64,000 nucleotides of DNA from Bacillota bacterium (GTDB taxonomy: Bacteria; Bacillota; Clostridia; Lachnospirales; Lachnospiraceae), in assembly GCA_023407575.1 (NCBI GenBank), contig JAEYLX010000032.1, positions 248,001 through 312,000 of the forward strand, in the 5' to 3' direction. Of the stretch, positions 8,451 through 19,100 are shown piece after piece. Under the pieces are notes generated by a model that was not told where the DNA came from, made no database searches, and worked only from the letters and a program-made list of their open reading frames with translations. Numbering within the stretch: position 1 is the stretch's first letter; every line of letters starts with the position of its first letter. Made by a program: the position numbers and the translations under genes.

Positions 8451-9884
8451 ATGTATCGTGTAATGCTTGTAGATGATGAACCATGGACCTTAAAGGGAAT
8501 TCAGGAGACTTTTAGATGGGACAATTATGGATTAAATGTAGTAGGTGCTTATGAATCTGCTACTTTGGCTTTACAGGAGATATTAGAGAAAAAACCTGAT
8601 GTCGTTTTTACAGATATTCGTATGCCGGTTTTGAACGGTATGGAGTTATTGAATGAGATAAGAAAGCACGGACTCGATATTGAGGTAATTATTATTAGTG
8701 GCTTTGGTCAATTTGATTATGCGCAAGAAGCTATTCGACAAGGGGCTTTTGATTATGTATTAAAACCAGTGGATGAAGAGGAAACCGATATCTTGTTGGA
8801 GCGCCTGAGGAAAAGATTGGACCATAAGCTGGAAGAAAAGAATAAACGAATGATTGAAATGATTATCGATGAGCCAAAAGAAATCAAACCTGAGCAGTAT
8901 GGATTACATAGCAAATTTCCGCATTATCAGGTTATAGTGATGAATGGAATCGTTGAGGTCGGTATAAAGGACTTTTTAAACATATCTCAAAACTTAGAAT
9001 ACGTGGATATTACTATGTCCAATAAAGTATATTATATCATTAATTGTGAGAATGATTTGTCTGACAACATAAAAGGACAAGGTTTTTCTGTGACTTTTGG
9101 TATAAGCAAATTATCCAATTATATAGAGGATATACCTGATTTAATTACACAAGCGTCTATTGCAGCATCTAGTTTGTTTATAACTAATAAAATAGATGCT
9201 TACTCGTATCAGGAAACACAATCACAAAAGCTGATACCCTATATAATAAGAGTTACAAAGATATTAAATGAAGGACAGCTGGTGGATTTTACTAAATTGA
9301 TTGAAGAGATACCACAGATGTTTCTTGAGAAAAACTACAGTGTTGAAGATTTGTGTTATTTATGGAATCGAATCATCATGCATATCGAGTTGATTGCTCC
9401 AAGTAAGTTTCAAAATTCCATGTTAGATTTATGTGAGTGGCAGCAGCTGGAATCCAAATATGAAGGCATTACAGCCATGTGTCATACGCTGCTTGATGAA
9501 GCACAGTATATCTTTGGGCATACGGAATTTGAGATGGAGGAGGATGAATTAAGAAGCTCTAATTTTAAAAAGATATTAAAATACTTAAATAAGAATTTTG
9601 ATCAACAAATAAAACTAAAGGACCTGTCCCAAATGTTTTATGTAAATAAAAATTACGCATGTTTTCTATTTAAAAGATATACAGGAATGACTTATTCAGA
9701 ATATTTGAATAAAATTCGCATGGAACACGCTAAGAAATTGCTGGTAACGACTTCTTATACCATTGCTGAAATATCCGAGAAAGCAGGGTATGTGGACTAT
9801 TTTTATTTTTGCAAGTTATTTAAAAAAACTTATGGAGCAACACCTACACAATATAGGCAGAAGCCAATTGAAATGGTTGATTAA
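8451..9884 (+). CDS. YesN-type response regulator with AraC DNA-binding domain
   Basis: A 477-residue response regulator. The start at 8451 (MYRVMLVDDEPW) fits the family start; an in-frame ATG at 8427 would add eight residues unlike it. The receiver domain (1-120) has the acidic pair Asp8-Asp9, phosphoacceptor Asp55 in FTDIRMP, and the conserved Lys in YVLKPVDEEE. A middle region of about 230 residues has no clear motif. The C-terminal AraC domain has its two helix-turn-helix units (LKDLSQMFYVNKNYACFLFK and ISEKAGYVDYFYFCKLFKK). It is followed at 23 bp by its sensor kinase. By family habit the pair controls the adjacent Lpl/Ytc-type sugar importer, which starts at 12069. Confidence 0.93.
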   Translation: MYRVMLVDDEPWTLKGIQETFRWDNYGLNVVGAYESATLALQEILEKKPDVVFTDIRMPVLNGMELLNEIRKHGLDIEVIIISGFGQFDYAQEAIRQGAFDYVLKPVDEEETDILLERLRKRLDHKLEEKNKRMIEMIIDEPKEIKPEQYGLHSKFPHYQVIVMNGIVEVGIKDFLNISQNLEYVDITMSNKVYYIINCENDLSDNIKGQGFSVTFGISKLSNYIEDIPDLITQASIAASSLFITNKIDAYSYQETQSQKLIPYIIRVTKILNEGQLVDFTKLIEEIPQMFLEKNYSVEDLCYLWNRIIMHIELIAPSKFQNSMLDLCEWQQLESKYEGITAMCHTLLDEAQYIFGHTEFEMEEDELRSSNFKKILKYLNKNFDQQIKLKDLSQMFYVNKNYACFLFKRYTGMTYSEYLNKIRMEHAKKLLVTTSYTIAEISEKAGYVDYFYFCKLFKKTYGATPTQYRQKPIEMVD

Positions 9885-9907
9885 CCAAAACGGAGGTTAA
9901 CTGTGAA

Positions 9908-11734
9908 ATGATTAATAAACTAAAAAACATGGGTCTTCGCAATCAGCTAGTTATTTTATTTGTCTTTTGTATTGCCATTATTCTTATTACTCAATTATTC
10001 TATAATATTACGATGTTTAGAAGGCAGAATAATGAGAGTGCCGAGAAATGTTATACCACAATACAACAGACCAATACATTGATTAATCAGGCATTGGATC
10101 GAGTGTCGTCCATCGGAAAATCTATCGTTCTTAATGAATTTACCCAAGAATTGCTGGATTTAAATAACTCAAATAGCAGTAATATTAAGAGAAGAAGTGA
10201 TTTAATCGACATCCTTCATAACTACAATAAAAATATTATTAACGCAAATGATATTTTAATTGATATTGTTGTTGTAGATGACAAGAATACGATTATATCT
10301 ATTACGAATCAATTCAGCTATGCATCCTATAAGAAATTACTTACAGATTATGATATTAAAAATCTGACACAGAGCATGTATATTACAAATCTTGCATTGG
10401 AACCTAAAATTTATTCTAATAAAAGCTTTGCGTATGTACTTCCTATCTACTATACCTCCGGAGACTTTAATGAAGTAAATAAGAAACTGGGGACATGTAT
10501 TTTGTGGGTAAAAAACTCATTAATGTTTGAGGTTGTGGATTCAACAGCAGCCACCGAAGGAGCTACGGTGCTTATTACCGATGGTAATGGTTATATCATG
10601 GCTTTAAATTCCGACTATACTTCGGATGAAATAAATAATGAAATTGGAACTATGATTTTAAATCATAAAATAGGTGGACAGTCAGATATTCAAACAATGA
10701 ATTTCATGGGACGTGAAAGCTTTGTCCTAATTAATAAGCAGGAGACCACTGGATGGAATTCAATCAATATTGTGCCCACAAGAGAGGTTTTTCGGGACTC
10801 ATCAAAAACCTTTTACTGGGGGATAGGAGTTTCAATCTTTTCCATAATTATTGTGTTTGTATTTGGTTTTATTATGACGAACAGCATAACCAGACCGTTA
10901 GATCAAATTACAGAAGCCCTTGATAAAATCGGTAATGAGAACAGGAAGCATAGAATTGTTGTTACAGAGCAAAATGAGTTTGGAATTATAGCTGATCGAA
11001 TCAACACGATGCTTGATAATATCTATAGTTTAGACCGACGCATTTTCGATATGACCTCCCAGCTATATGAAAAGGAATTATTACAGAAGGAAGCAGAAAT
11101 GCTGACTTTGCAAAGTCAAATAAATCCGCACTTCTTATATAATACGTTGGAATGCATCCGCTCAATTGCTGTGGTTTACAAGATAAAAGAAATTCAAGTC
11201 ATAACTACAAGCATGGCGAAGATTTTCAGGTATAGTATAAAGGGTGGGAAGGTTACAACCATCAAAAAAGAATTAGATTCCCTGGAGGACTATTACAAGA
11301 TAGTATCCATCCGTTATAATGAGAGACTAGTTATGCATATAGATACAGATGAAATCATGTATCCATTTAGCATGCTTAAGATGTCCTTACAGCCGGTAAT
11401 CGAAAATACGGTAAACTACTGTCTGGAAGCCACGGAAAAGAAAGTAACCGTAAATGTACATGGCTATATGGATGGCGAGTTTGGTATCATAAAAATAACG
11501 GATAATGGAGTGGGAATAGATTCGGAAAAAGTACAGGAAATTAATGAAACCTTCATGAAATCACCAAACGATAGTTTCTATGATTTAGATAAGGCAAAAA
11601 GCAGTATTGGATTATCAAATATTAATCTGCGAATCAAACTCCACTATGGAGAAGATTGTGGGTTAAGCATCGAAAGTACTAAAGGCTTAGGAACAACCGT
11701 GACAATAAAAATCAGACTACAGATGGAACTGTAG
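9908..11734 (+). CDS. YesM/LytS-family sensor histidine kinase
   Basis: A 608-residue membrane kinase. The first membrane helix is near residues 12-32 (LVILFVFCIAIILITQLFYN). An extracellular sensing region of about 260 residues with a dCache look follows, then a second helix (WGIGVSIFSIIIVFVFGFIM), a HAMP linker, and the His_kinase domain with His408 in QINPHFLYNTLE. The ATP-binding domain has an N-box (PVIENTVNYC) and DNGVGID. GGAGG precedes the start by 11 nt. It should detect a sugar, directly or through a binding protein, and phosphorylate the preceding regulator. It lacks the classical HisKA dimer sequence, as is usual for this family. Confidence 0.93.
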   Translation: MINKLKNMGLRNQLVILFVFCIAIILITQLFYNITMFRRQNNESAEKCYTTIQQTNTLINQALDRVSSIGKSIVLNEFTQELLDLNNSNSSNIKRRSDLIDILHNYNKNIINANDILIDIVVVDDKNTIISITNQFSYASYKKLLTDYDIKNLTQSMYITNLALEPKIYSNKSFAYVLPIYYTSGDFNEVNKKLGTCILWVKNSLMFEVVDSTAATEGATVLITDGNGYIMALNSDYTSDEINNEIGTMILNHKIGGQSDIQTMNFMGRESFVLINKQETTGWNSINIVPTREVFRDSSKTFYWGIGVSIFSIIIVFVFGFIMTNSITRPLDQITEALDKIGNENRKHRIVVTEQNEFGIIADRINTMLDNIYSLDRRIFDMTSQLYEKELLQKEAEMLTLQSQINPHFLYNTLECIRSIAVVYKIKEIQVITTSMAKIFRYSIKGGKVTTIKKELDSLEDYYKIVSIRYNERLVMHIDTDEIMYPFSMLKMSLQPVIENTVNYCLEATEKKVTVNVHGYMDGEFGIIKITDNGVGIDSEKVQEINETFMKSPNDSFYDLDKAKSSIGLSNINLRIKLHYGEDCGLSIESTKGLGTTVTIKIRLQMEL

Positions 11735-11755
11735 GTTAATCCAAACAGTTTAAAA

Positions 11756-11966
11756 AAACCGTTGGAAGTAACTTAAAAATAGAGGAAAGGGCGTATATTA
11801 CCTTCCAGAAATGCACTGTTTGACGGACAGGTTGCCTATTTGTATGACATAAGCGAACATTTGTGTTCGATGAAATGGCATACAAATAGGCAATCTGTCC
11901 GTTAATCTGTGTGTGAGGAAGGTAATATACGCCCTTTCCTCGATAGAGACCTTCATGCAACGGTTT
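11756..11966. repeat. 211-bp nested palindrome
   Basis: Four pairs of inverted arms are nested around one centre. The outermost is AAACCGTTG (11756) with CAACGGTTT (ends 11966). Next is a perfect 25-bp pair, 11782-11806 with 11917-11941 (core GGGCGTATATTACC). Then comes a 24-bp pair with one mismatch, 11823-11846 with 11879-11902 (core GCCTATTTGTATG). The innermost is CGAACA/TGTTCG around TTTG. Internal loops interrupt the arms. It fills most of the 334-bp gap between the kinase and first permease, has no credible gene and no poly-T tail. It may be a non-autonomous mobile element or a large RNA hairpin separating the two transcripts. Confidence 0.92.
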
Positions 11967-11978
11967 CAAGAATTTGTT

Positions 11979-12017
11979 ATCTGATTTTAACACCAAAACA
12001 ACAAACTTCATTACATT
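11979..12017 (+). promoter_or_regulatory. Conserved 39-nt upstream block, site A (possible YesN operator)
   Basis: This block begins ATCTGATTTTAACACCAAAA and, after six variable bases, continues ACTTCATTACATT. It matches 32 of 39 positions, with identical spacing and no gaps, at 20618-20656 upstream of the lipoprotein of the same importer. Non-coding conservation at two promoters of one transport system suggests a regulator site. The nearest candidate regulator is the YesN protein at 8451. The regulator assignment is inference. Confidence 0.55.
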
Positions 12018-12068
12018 TTCCACCTTTCGTTTTTCAAATATAATAAAAATCGACAAGGAGGAAATGAC

Positions 12069-13037
12069 ATGAGCAATATGAAAATGAAGGCAATAAGTTC
12101 ACCCAAAAAATTGCCGTATCGGGAAAGAATGAAAAGGCTGCGAAGAGAGATGTGGCATTATAGAAAGTTATATCCATTAATGATCTTTGGTGTTGTGTTT
12201 TTTGCAGTGTTCGCCTATGCACCGATGTATGGAATACAGTTGGCATTTAAAGATTATTCCATAGCAAAAGGAATTACAGGCAGTGAATGGGTAAATTTTG
12301 ATAACTTTAAAATCTTATTTGGTAGAGCGGAATTTTGGAATGCCATTAAAAATACAATTGTAATTTCATTGTTGAAGCTGGTGTTTACCTTCCCGGTGCC
12401 AATACTTCTTGCAATTGGTTTAAATGAATTGGTATCTAATAAGCTAAAGAGAACTCTACAGGTTATCTTTACATTACCACATTTCTTATCCTGGGTAACT
12501 ATCGCAGGCATTATGCTAGCTTTATTTGCTACTGATGGTGCTATTAATGGTATGTTAGAAGCAGTTGGGGGTTCCTCTATTAAGTGGTTAAGTAGTGGAA
12601 TAGTATTTCGAATAATTCTAATCTTTACAACAATTTGGAAGGAAGCCGGTTGGTCCTGCATTATATACATGGCAGCTATTGCTTCTATAGATCCATCCTT
12701 ATACGAGAGTGCTAAGATTGACGGTGCAAATCGTCTAAAATGTGCGCTTCACATCACCTGGCCTTCCATTATGGGAACAGCGGCAATTTTACTGATCTTA
12801 CAGGTGGGTAATGCTCTAAATGGTGATTTTGATCAGATCTTTAACCTGTATAATCCAACCGTTTATAGTACGGCGGATATTATTGATACCTATATATATC
12901 GTATATCCTTTGTACAGTCAGCAGATTATAGCTTAAGCACAGCGGTAGGACTATTCAAGGGAGTTACCAATTGTGTTCTTTTACTGGTCGCTAATTTCGT
13001 TATTGGTAAATTTGACAAAGATGCCAAGCTTATATAA
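12069..13037 (+). CDS. ABC importer permease, LplB/YteP type
   Basis: A 322-residue inner permease with six predicted membrane helices (for example LYPLMIFGVVFFAVFAYAP and IAGIMLALFATDG). The EAA loop that contacts the ATPase reads YESAKIDGANRLK. The N-terminal pattern PMYGIQLAFKDYS is diagnostic of the LplB family, which serves complex plant oligosaccharides and works with YesMN-type regulators. AAGGAGG ends 5 nt before the start. It pairs with the next gene, ten bases downstream, and probably with the lipoprotein at 20857. No ATPase gene is nearby, so a shared MsmK-like ATPase encoded elsewhere is likely. Confidence 0.93.
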   Translation: MSNMKMKAISSPKKLPYRERMKRLRREMWHYRKLYPLMIFGVVFFAVFAYAPMYGIQLAFKDYSIAKGITGSEWVNFDNFKILFGRAEFWNAIKNTIVISLLKLVFTFPVPILLAIGLNELVSNKLKRTLQVIFTLPHFLSWVTIAGIMLALFATDGAINGMLEAVGGSSIKWLSSGIVFRIILIFTTIWKEAGWSCIIYMAAIASIDPSLYESAKIDGANRLKCALHITWPSIMGTAAILLILQVGNALNGDFDQIFNLYNPTVYSTADIIDTYIYRISFVQSADYSLSTAVGLFKGVTNCVLLLVANFVIGKFDKDAKLI

Positions 13038-13046
13038 GGAGAAACA

Positions 13047-13946
13047 ATGAAAAATATTATCAGTCCTTCTGTAAATAAACGTAAAAAAATAAAAAAGCCG
13101 AAGCTATCCAGCATAATTATCATTGTGTTGCTATGCTTCTATGGATTAATTATACTTTATCCTTTTTACAGCAGTTTTCTGACTTCCATTGTACCCTATG
13201 GAGTGGCTGTAAAAAATAAGTTCTTATTATATCCACCGGAACTGGATTTCAGTTCCTATCAGTTCATCTTTAGCTGGAAGTCTCTTTTATATGGGTTTAG
13301 AACAACCTTTATTATTGTATTGCTGGGGGTACCATATAACTTATTTCTTACAGTAACGATGGCATATGTACTCTCAAAGCCTATTCCGGGTAGAAAAATA
13401 GTGAACTTCTTTGTAGTATTTACTATGTTTTTTCAAGGTGGATTAATTCCAGGATACCTATTAATTAAAAACATGGGACTTATAGATAATTATGCTGCTA
13501 TGATACTTCCCTTTGGTATCAGCATTATGAATATGATGATTATGAGATCTTATTTCCAAGGGCTTCCGGAAGAAATGCGGGAAGCTGCAAAGATTGACGG
13601 TGCAGGAGAAATAATGATACTGGTAAAAATTGCATTGCCACTATCAAAACCGATGCTTGCAACGATTGCTTTGTATTACGGAGTAGATCGCTGGAATGAA
13701 TGGTACAACGGAATGCTGTTTATGAGAACAGTAGAAAAATGGCCACTGCAGCTGCACATTAGAAATATGATACAGTCCATTAGTTCCGTAGTATCTCAAA
13801 TACCAGAAAGTGTGAGGCCCAATGCTTATCCAACGGGTATTCAGATGGCTGGTATTATAATAACGATATTACCGGTTGCAATTATTTACCCTTTTTTACA
13901 AAAATACTTTGTTAAAGGCTTAACCCTTGGTGGAGTTAAGGGGTAA
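13047..13946 (+). CDS. ABC importer permease, LplC/YtcP type
   Basis: A 299-residue permease with six membrane helices. Its EAA loop reads REAAKIDGAGEIM, and it has the family signature FFQGGLIPGYLLIKNMG. The C-terminus QKYFVKGLTLGGVKG is the usual LplC ending. It starts 10 bp after the first permease with its own AAGGAG, so the two are co-transcribed and should form a heterodimeric channel. The binding protein is not next to them but seven genes on, at 20857, which is an unusual split for this family. Confidence 0.93.
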   Translation: MKNIISPSVNKRKKIKKPKLSSIIIIVLLCFYGLIILYPFYSSFLTSIVPYGVAVKNKFLLYPPELDFSSYQFIFSWKSLLYGFRTTFIIVLLGVPYNLFLTVTMAYVLSKPIPGRKIVNFFVVFTMFFQGGLIPGYLLIKNMGLIDNYAAMILPFGISIMNMMIMRSYFQGLPEEMREAAKIDGAGEIMILVKIALPLSKPMLATIALYYGVDRWNEWYNGMLFMRTVEKWPLQLHIRNMIQSISSVVSQIPESVRPNAYPTGIQMAGIIITILPVAIIYPFLQKYFVKGLTLGGVKG

Positions 13947-13983
13947 CAGAAAATATTTCATTTTAGAAAATTAAGATTGTATA

Positions 13984-14031
13984 GAAGAATGAATTGAAGA
14001 ATGAATTGAAGAATGAAAAGAAAAATGAAAA
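13984..14031 (+). repeat. 12-bp tandem array
   Basis: Four 12-bp units of the type GAAGAATGAATT lie in tandem. The first two are identical, the third is GAAGAATGAAAA and the fourth GAAAAATGAAAA. They sit in the 146-bp gap between the permease and the dehydrogenase. The array is almost pure purine plus T with no C and ends about 50 bp before the next ribosome site. It has no coding role that I can see. Confidence 0.8.
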
Positions 14032-14092
14032 GAAGATTTTTAAATAGAAAATTAATTAATTTTGTTAATACAATTTTATTTGGAGGTAAGGT

Positions 14093-15055
14093 ATGAAATC
14101 AAGAAGAGCTTATATGGTTGCACCAAGAAATATTGAATTACGAGAAGTTGATGTAATAAATGGACCGGACGAAGTATTAGTTAAGGTAGAAGTTTGTGGT
14201 CTTTGCAATTGGGAATTAAATCATTGGAAGGGGCATATCAACGACTATCCGCTTACGGTTGGACATGAGTGTGGCGGAGTTGTTATTGCTGTGGGAGAAA
14301 ATGTAACGAATTTTAAAGAAGGAGACCTTGTAACCGCTTTATTACCTAATATGGATGGTTTCTCCGATTATGTAGCTTTTCATAAAACCAAATGTGTTAA
14401 GCTGTCACCAGAAGTTAATCCAATCCATACCTTCGGGGAACCTTTAAAATGTATCGTAACCGTAGTTAGAGCGGCTGCACCGGAATGTGGAGATTATGGT
14501 TTAATTATGGGCTGTGGCGCAATGGGGTTATGGTGCATTCAAGCTCTGTCGGGTAATTTACTTTCCGGGTTAATCGCAGTTGACATCGATGATGAGAAAT
14601 TAAACCTTGCTAAGGAGTTTGGCGCAGCATATACCATTAATCCATTAAAGCAGGATGTAGTAAGCACTGTTGCTGAAATTACTGGCGGTCACATGGTGGA
14701 TTTTGCAATCGATGGCACCGGAAGTCCTAAGACAGTGAATACTTCCATGCAGAGCCTTAGAAAGGGCAAAGGAAGATTAGTTCTCATGAGCTCTTATGAA
14801 AGTGAAGCAGCCTTTGATTATCAGGCAGCAATGGAAAAATCCATTGAGGTAAGGGTTGCACATGGACTGTACTCCAATGATGAAATGGATGATATGAGAC
14901 GTGCAGCAGCTTGTTTGAACAACGGTACCTTTGCTATGGATAAGTTGATCAGTCATACATTTAAACTGGAAAATATTCAACAAGCCTTTGAAACTTTAGA
15001 ACAAAAGCCACAGGGCTTTTTAAAGGGTATCGTTATTCCGGGAGAGCTAAAATGA
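14093..15055 (+). CDS. Zinc-dependent MDR dehydrogenase (sorbitol/threonine dehydrogenase-like)
   Basis: A 320-residue medium-chain dehydrogenase. The catalytic zinc site is present: Cys in VEVCGLCNWE, His-Glu in VGHECGGVV, and Glu in FGEPLKC. The structural zinc lobe with four cysteines is missing; GDLVTALLPNMDGFSDYV runs through where it would be. A Rossmann half follows (GLIMGCGAMGLWCIQA, then the acidic VDIDDEK, which suggests NAD over NADP). GGAGGTAAGGT precedes the start. Its stop overlaps the next start by four bases, so it is translationally coupled to an oxidoreductase. The two are likely to oxidise or reduce the same sugar or polyol. The substrate is unknown. Confidence 0.85.
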   Translation: MKSRRAYMVAPRNIELREVDVINGPDEVLVKVEVCGLCNWELNHWKGHINDYPLTVGHECGGVVIAVGENVTNFKEGDLVTALLPNMDGFSDYVAFHKTKCVKLSPEVNPIHTFGEPLKCIVTVVRAAAPECGDYGLIMGCGAMGLWCIQALSGNLLSGLIAVDIDDEKLNLAKEFGAAYTINPLKQDVVSTVAEITGGHMVDFAIDGTGSPKTVNTSMQSLRKGKGRLVLMSSYESEAAFDYQAAMEKSIEVRVAHGLYSNDEMDDMRRAAACLNNGTFAMDKLISHTFKLENIQQAFETLEQKPQGFLKGIVIPGELK

Positions 15056-16152
15056 ATAAATTAAAAATTGGTATTATCGGCTGTGGCAATATCAGTGGTA
15101 TATATGCTAAAAATTGCACACAGGTCTTTCATAATCTTGAAGTGGTTGCTTGTGCAGATTTAGTGCTAGACAAGGCAATCCAACTGGCAAAGGAGTATAA
15201 CATTCCAAAGGCATGTTCCGTGGATGAACTCATAGAATCTCCTGAAGTTGACCTTGTGTTAAATCTTACGATTCCTGCTACCCATGCAGAAATTAGCCTG
15301 AAAGCTTTAGAGGCAGGAAAACATGTATATTCTGAAAAACCGTTAGCGATTACTCGTGAAGACGGACAAAAGCTTTTAGAAAAGGCAAACGAAAAAGGCT
15401 TAATGATTGGTTGTGCACCGGATACTTTCCTGGGAGGCAGTATTCAAACCTGTAGAAAATTACTGGAGGATGGTTGGATTGGAGAACCAGTGGGAGTGAC
15501 TGCTTTCATGATGGGAGTTGGTCCAGAAACCTGGCATGCTAACCCGGATTTCTTCTACCAATCAGGTGCTGGCCCGTTGTTTGATATGGGACCATATTAT
15601 TTAAATGCAATGATCAACTTCTTCGGACCAATTAAAAGAATAAGCGGAACTGCCAATCGTAGTTTCCCTAGTAGAACCATCACCACAGATCATCGCTTTG
15701 GTGAAAAAATACCTTGTGAGGTTCCAACACATATAGCAAGTGTTCTTGATTTTGAATCTGGACCGGTTGGAAATATGATTATGACCTTTGATACTTGGGG
15801 TAACAAGTTGCCATTTATTGAGATATATGGTAGTGAAGGTACGATTAATGTACCTGATCCAAATTATTTTGGTGGTCCAATTTATTATAAGAAAAAAGGA
15901 GCAGCAGATTGGAGCGAGATACCGCAATTATTTGGGTATGTGGACAACAGTAGAGGAATTGGTATTGCCGATATGGTGCAGAGTCTAAAAAAGGGTGTTA
16001 AGAACAGAGCCAGTGGCGAAATGGCCTTCCATGTTCTTGATATCATGCAGGGTATTTATGATGCCTCTGAAAGTGGAACCTATTATAAACCTGTTAGTAC
16101 CTGCAGTCGTCCCGAAGCACTTCCACTAGGGTTTCTTAGCTTCATAGAATAA
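15052..16152 (+). CDS. Gfo/Idh/MocA-family oxidoreductase
   Basis: A 366-residue NAD(P)-dependent sugar oxidoreductase. The N-terminal Rossmann fold shows GIIGCGNISGIYAKN and the family hallmark AGKHVYSEKPLA with its catalytic Lys. The C-terminal beta-sheet domain has GAGPLFDMGPYYL, close to the usual GGGxxxDxGxH, with Tyr at the His position. It overlaps the MDR gene by ATGA and is followed 33 bp later by the large GH-A protein. Family members oxidise inositols, glucose, galactose, xylose or apiose, and some carry out the 3-keto step of oxidative glycoside cleavage. The sequence does not decide which. Confidence 0.88.
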   Translation: MNKLKIGIIGCGNISGIYAKNCTQVFHNLEVVACADLVLDKAIQLAKEYNIPKACSVDELIESPEVDLVLNLTIPATHAEISLKALEAGKHVYSEKPLAITREDGQKLLEKANEKGLMIGCAPDTFLGGSIQTCRKLLEDGWIGEPVGVTAFMMGVGPETWHANPDFFYQSGAGPLFDMGPYYLNAMINFFGPIKRISGTANRSFPSRTITTDHRFGEKIPCEVPTHIASVLDFESGPVGNMIMTFDTWGNKLPFIEIYGSEGTINVPDPNYFGGPIYYKKKGAADWSEIPQLFGYVDNSRGIGIADMVQSLKKGVKNRASGEMAFHVLDIMQGIYDASESGTYYKPVSTCSRPEALPLGFLSFIE

Positions 16153-16185
16153 ATATAAACTTCATGCAGTGGAAGGGAGTTAATC

Positions 16186-19100
16186 TTGAAGAATTTTGGA
16201 TCAAAGACAGTAGGAATTTTATTTAGTGAACAAGTAGAGAATACAGTAAATAAAGCAGTAATCATAGCTGCAATTAATCGAATCATGGAGCAGTATGACA
16301 TAAGAATTGAGGTAAAAAATATATGCGCCGAGACTCTTTTAGAAGCGGGTGATTTAGATGATAATTCTACAAAACCGGAACTCCTGGTTAATCTCCTCGG
16401 ACCCTATTACCCAGAGGAAGGACTAGGGGAGCTCCTAAGATATTATCAAAGAGGAGGCAGTCTCTTCAATATCGGAGTGAAACCATTTAGTGTCCCTTAT
16501 ATTAAGAAGGATGATAAGCTAAGTTATTTTGAAGAGTCCAATGATGCACCCCGTGCTTTTCGTGTACTAGATGAATATGTAAGTACCGGATCAATGGGGG
16601 AAGGGCATACTCTTGATGTATTGGATTCACGCTATGAATTTCTTCGTGAAATGTATACAGCCGGAGAATTCACTGATATGGAGGAGACCTATGGAGTGAA
16701 CTATCATTTCGGTTCCACAGCAGAAGAAACCGTGGATTGGCCCGATGAGGTTGGAGATATAGAGGCTAAGCTTATTACCATCTGCGGTTGGAGAGATGAG
16801 AACCATAGGCTTTTATCTGTACCCATTACAAAAGTGATACATAGGTCGAGCGGAGACTTTACTTTACTTAATTTCACTCCAAGAAAAATGAATTATTATA
16901 ATTCAGAGGCTGGAATTAAGTTTTTATCTGAACTAATCTTTCGCGAGCTTTTAGATAGTGTTTCGTTAACGATATCCTCTGAATATGCCAGATATACAGA
17001 GGAGGAAACTCCGAATCTTACAGTTGATATTCGCTTTAAAAATGCGAGCTATAATGCCTCGCAACAATATGTACTTACAGTTAGTCTCCTTCATCAGCAT
17101 AACCATGAACTGATTAACGAATATTCCTATGAAGATATCAATAATTCTGGTGATATCTATGCCAGGTTCCTGCAACTAGAGAACTTAGCAGAAGGTTTTT
17201 ACCGGGTTGAGGCGGAATTGAGGACCAGTGGAATAACTCTGGCAAAGGATGTTACAGGCTTCTATAAATTATCCAATGAAACTATAAGTAAGGTAACGAA
17301 GGAATTTAAACCACTTACCATAGATACAAATAAATCCACGGATTTTTGTATACAGGAGGATAAGATATATCCAATCCATGGTACAACATATTTTACAACG
17401 GATGTTTATCGAAATTGTTTTACCAGTTTAAATGTTCATCTTTGTGACCAGGAGATGCACACAATTAAGGAAATGGGTTTTAATCTGATACGTACTGGAA
17501 TTTGGCAGAAATATAATAAGTTTTATGAAGACGAAGGAAGTATCAAGGAAGTATCTCTTCGTGCACTGGACGCATTCTTTTTCACTGCTGCACGACATGG
17601 GCTGCCGGTTCAATTTGTTCTTGGTGCTTATGTGTTTAATCACTGGAATCGCAAGCAATGCCCAATACATAATCCAGAAGCCAGGGAAAAGACGATCATA
17701 GCATTTAGTTCCTTTGCCAAGCGGTTTGGAAACTGGTCCAATGTTTCTGTGGATGCCATTAACGAACCCTCCTATTCCATCCCGGGTAGATGGACAACTG
17801 CCAGACCATCGGGAGATGAATATGAGAGAATACATTTCGTTCAATGGTTAAAGGAGAAATATAACAACGATATTACGCTTCTAAGAAAAGTTTGGGGTGT
17901 GGCAGCCGTGACTTATACTACGTTTGAAGACATTAATGTACCCACTTTGGAGCAGTTTAGCAGAGGTTATGATAGAAAGGATGTTTACCATAATTACGCT
18001 ATGACTGCTGATTTTAATAGCTTTGCCCGAGAATCCTATAGCGGATGGGTAGCAGATCTTCGCCACGCAGTTAAAAGTGTTAACCCTAATATGTTATTCA
18101 TGATGGGCAGGGATGAAAGTTTGCGGGTTCCTTCCCAGCAATACGAAGTATATCAAGGACATTTTGATATGGTTAATTGGCATCAATGGCATGAGGATTC
18201 GGCAATATTTGCAGAATATTTCTTGAATCGTGTAAGAGGAATTCCTTGCTGTGCACAAGAATTAGGTGTCTATCATTATGACGACCTGCGGGGAAATATG
18301 AGAATGACTGAGCAGGAATACGCCCAGGTACTGGAAAGAAAATTATTATACTCCTTTGGTAACTGGGTACAATGGCAATTAAATAGTGACGCTAATATGT
18401 TGGATAACTGCGAGATAGCGCTAGGGCTTCTTAGAGCGGATAAGTCGGAAACTTCTCACATGAAGATAACAAGACTTTTGACTTTTATTGAAGAAAAAAT
18501 GGCTGGTTATATGAGCGGAAGACAGGAAGAAAAAGTGGAAATACTGACAATACATCCTTCCTCCTTATATTATTCGGCAGACAGTCGTTTCGCAAAAAGA
18601 GGTATATTTAATTCCTTGTTTGCTTTGCATTACCATTTGAAAATGCAATCGGATTTGGTTCTTGAAGAATGTTTTAAGGAGGATAATTTAACACAGATCG
18701 GAAATCCAAAGTTAATTATCTTCCCTGCAGCGCAGATGCTGACAGAGGAAACCTGGAACCTGTTAGTTAAATATATGAAAGCTGGTAAGACAGTATTGAT
18801 TTCTGGTTGTGCAGAGCTTAATCAATATGGAAGTTACTGCAATCGATTTGAGCAGCTTGGAATAAAGACTGAAGTTTGTAACAGTAACAGTGTTGAAAGA
18901 ATTAAAATCGATGAAACAACCTATTATACCAGTTTTCGTGAGTGTGTAGGATTTATGAATCCTTCTAAAGTATTAAATAAAGTTATTTATACAAAGGATA
19001 GAGAAAATAAAGTTCAAGTTTTTTCTATTGGATTAGGAAAATTAATTCATTGTCCAATAGCTCTTGAAATCGGTGATTCCCTGGAAGTAGTCGCAAAACT

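Noticed and set aside
11736..12056. 106-residue reverse-strand ORF
   Set aside because: It is produced by the nested palindrome and the AT-rich leader, and has no ribosome site or family features.
12254..12670. 138-residue reverse-strand ORF inside the permease gene
   Set aside because: Antisense shadow of a clear permease. The sense frame has conserved membrane helices and the EAA loop.
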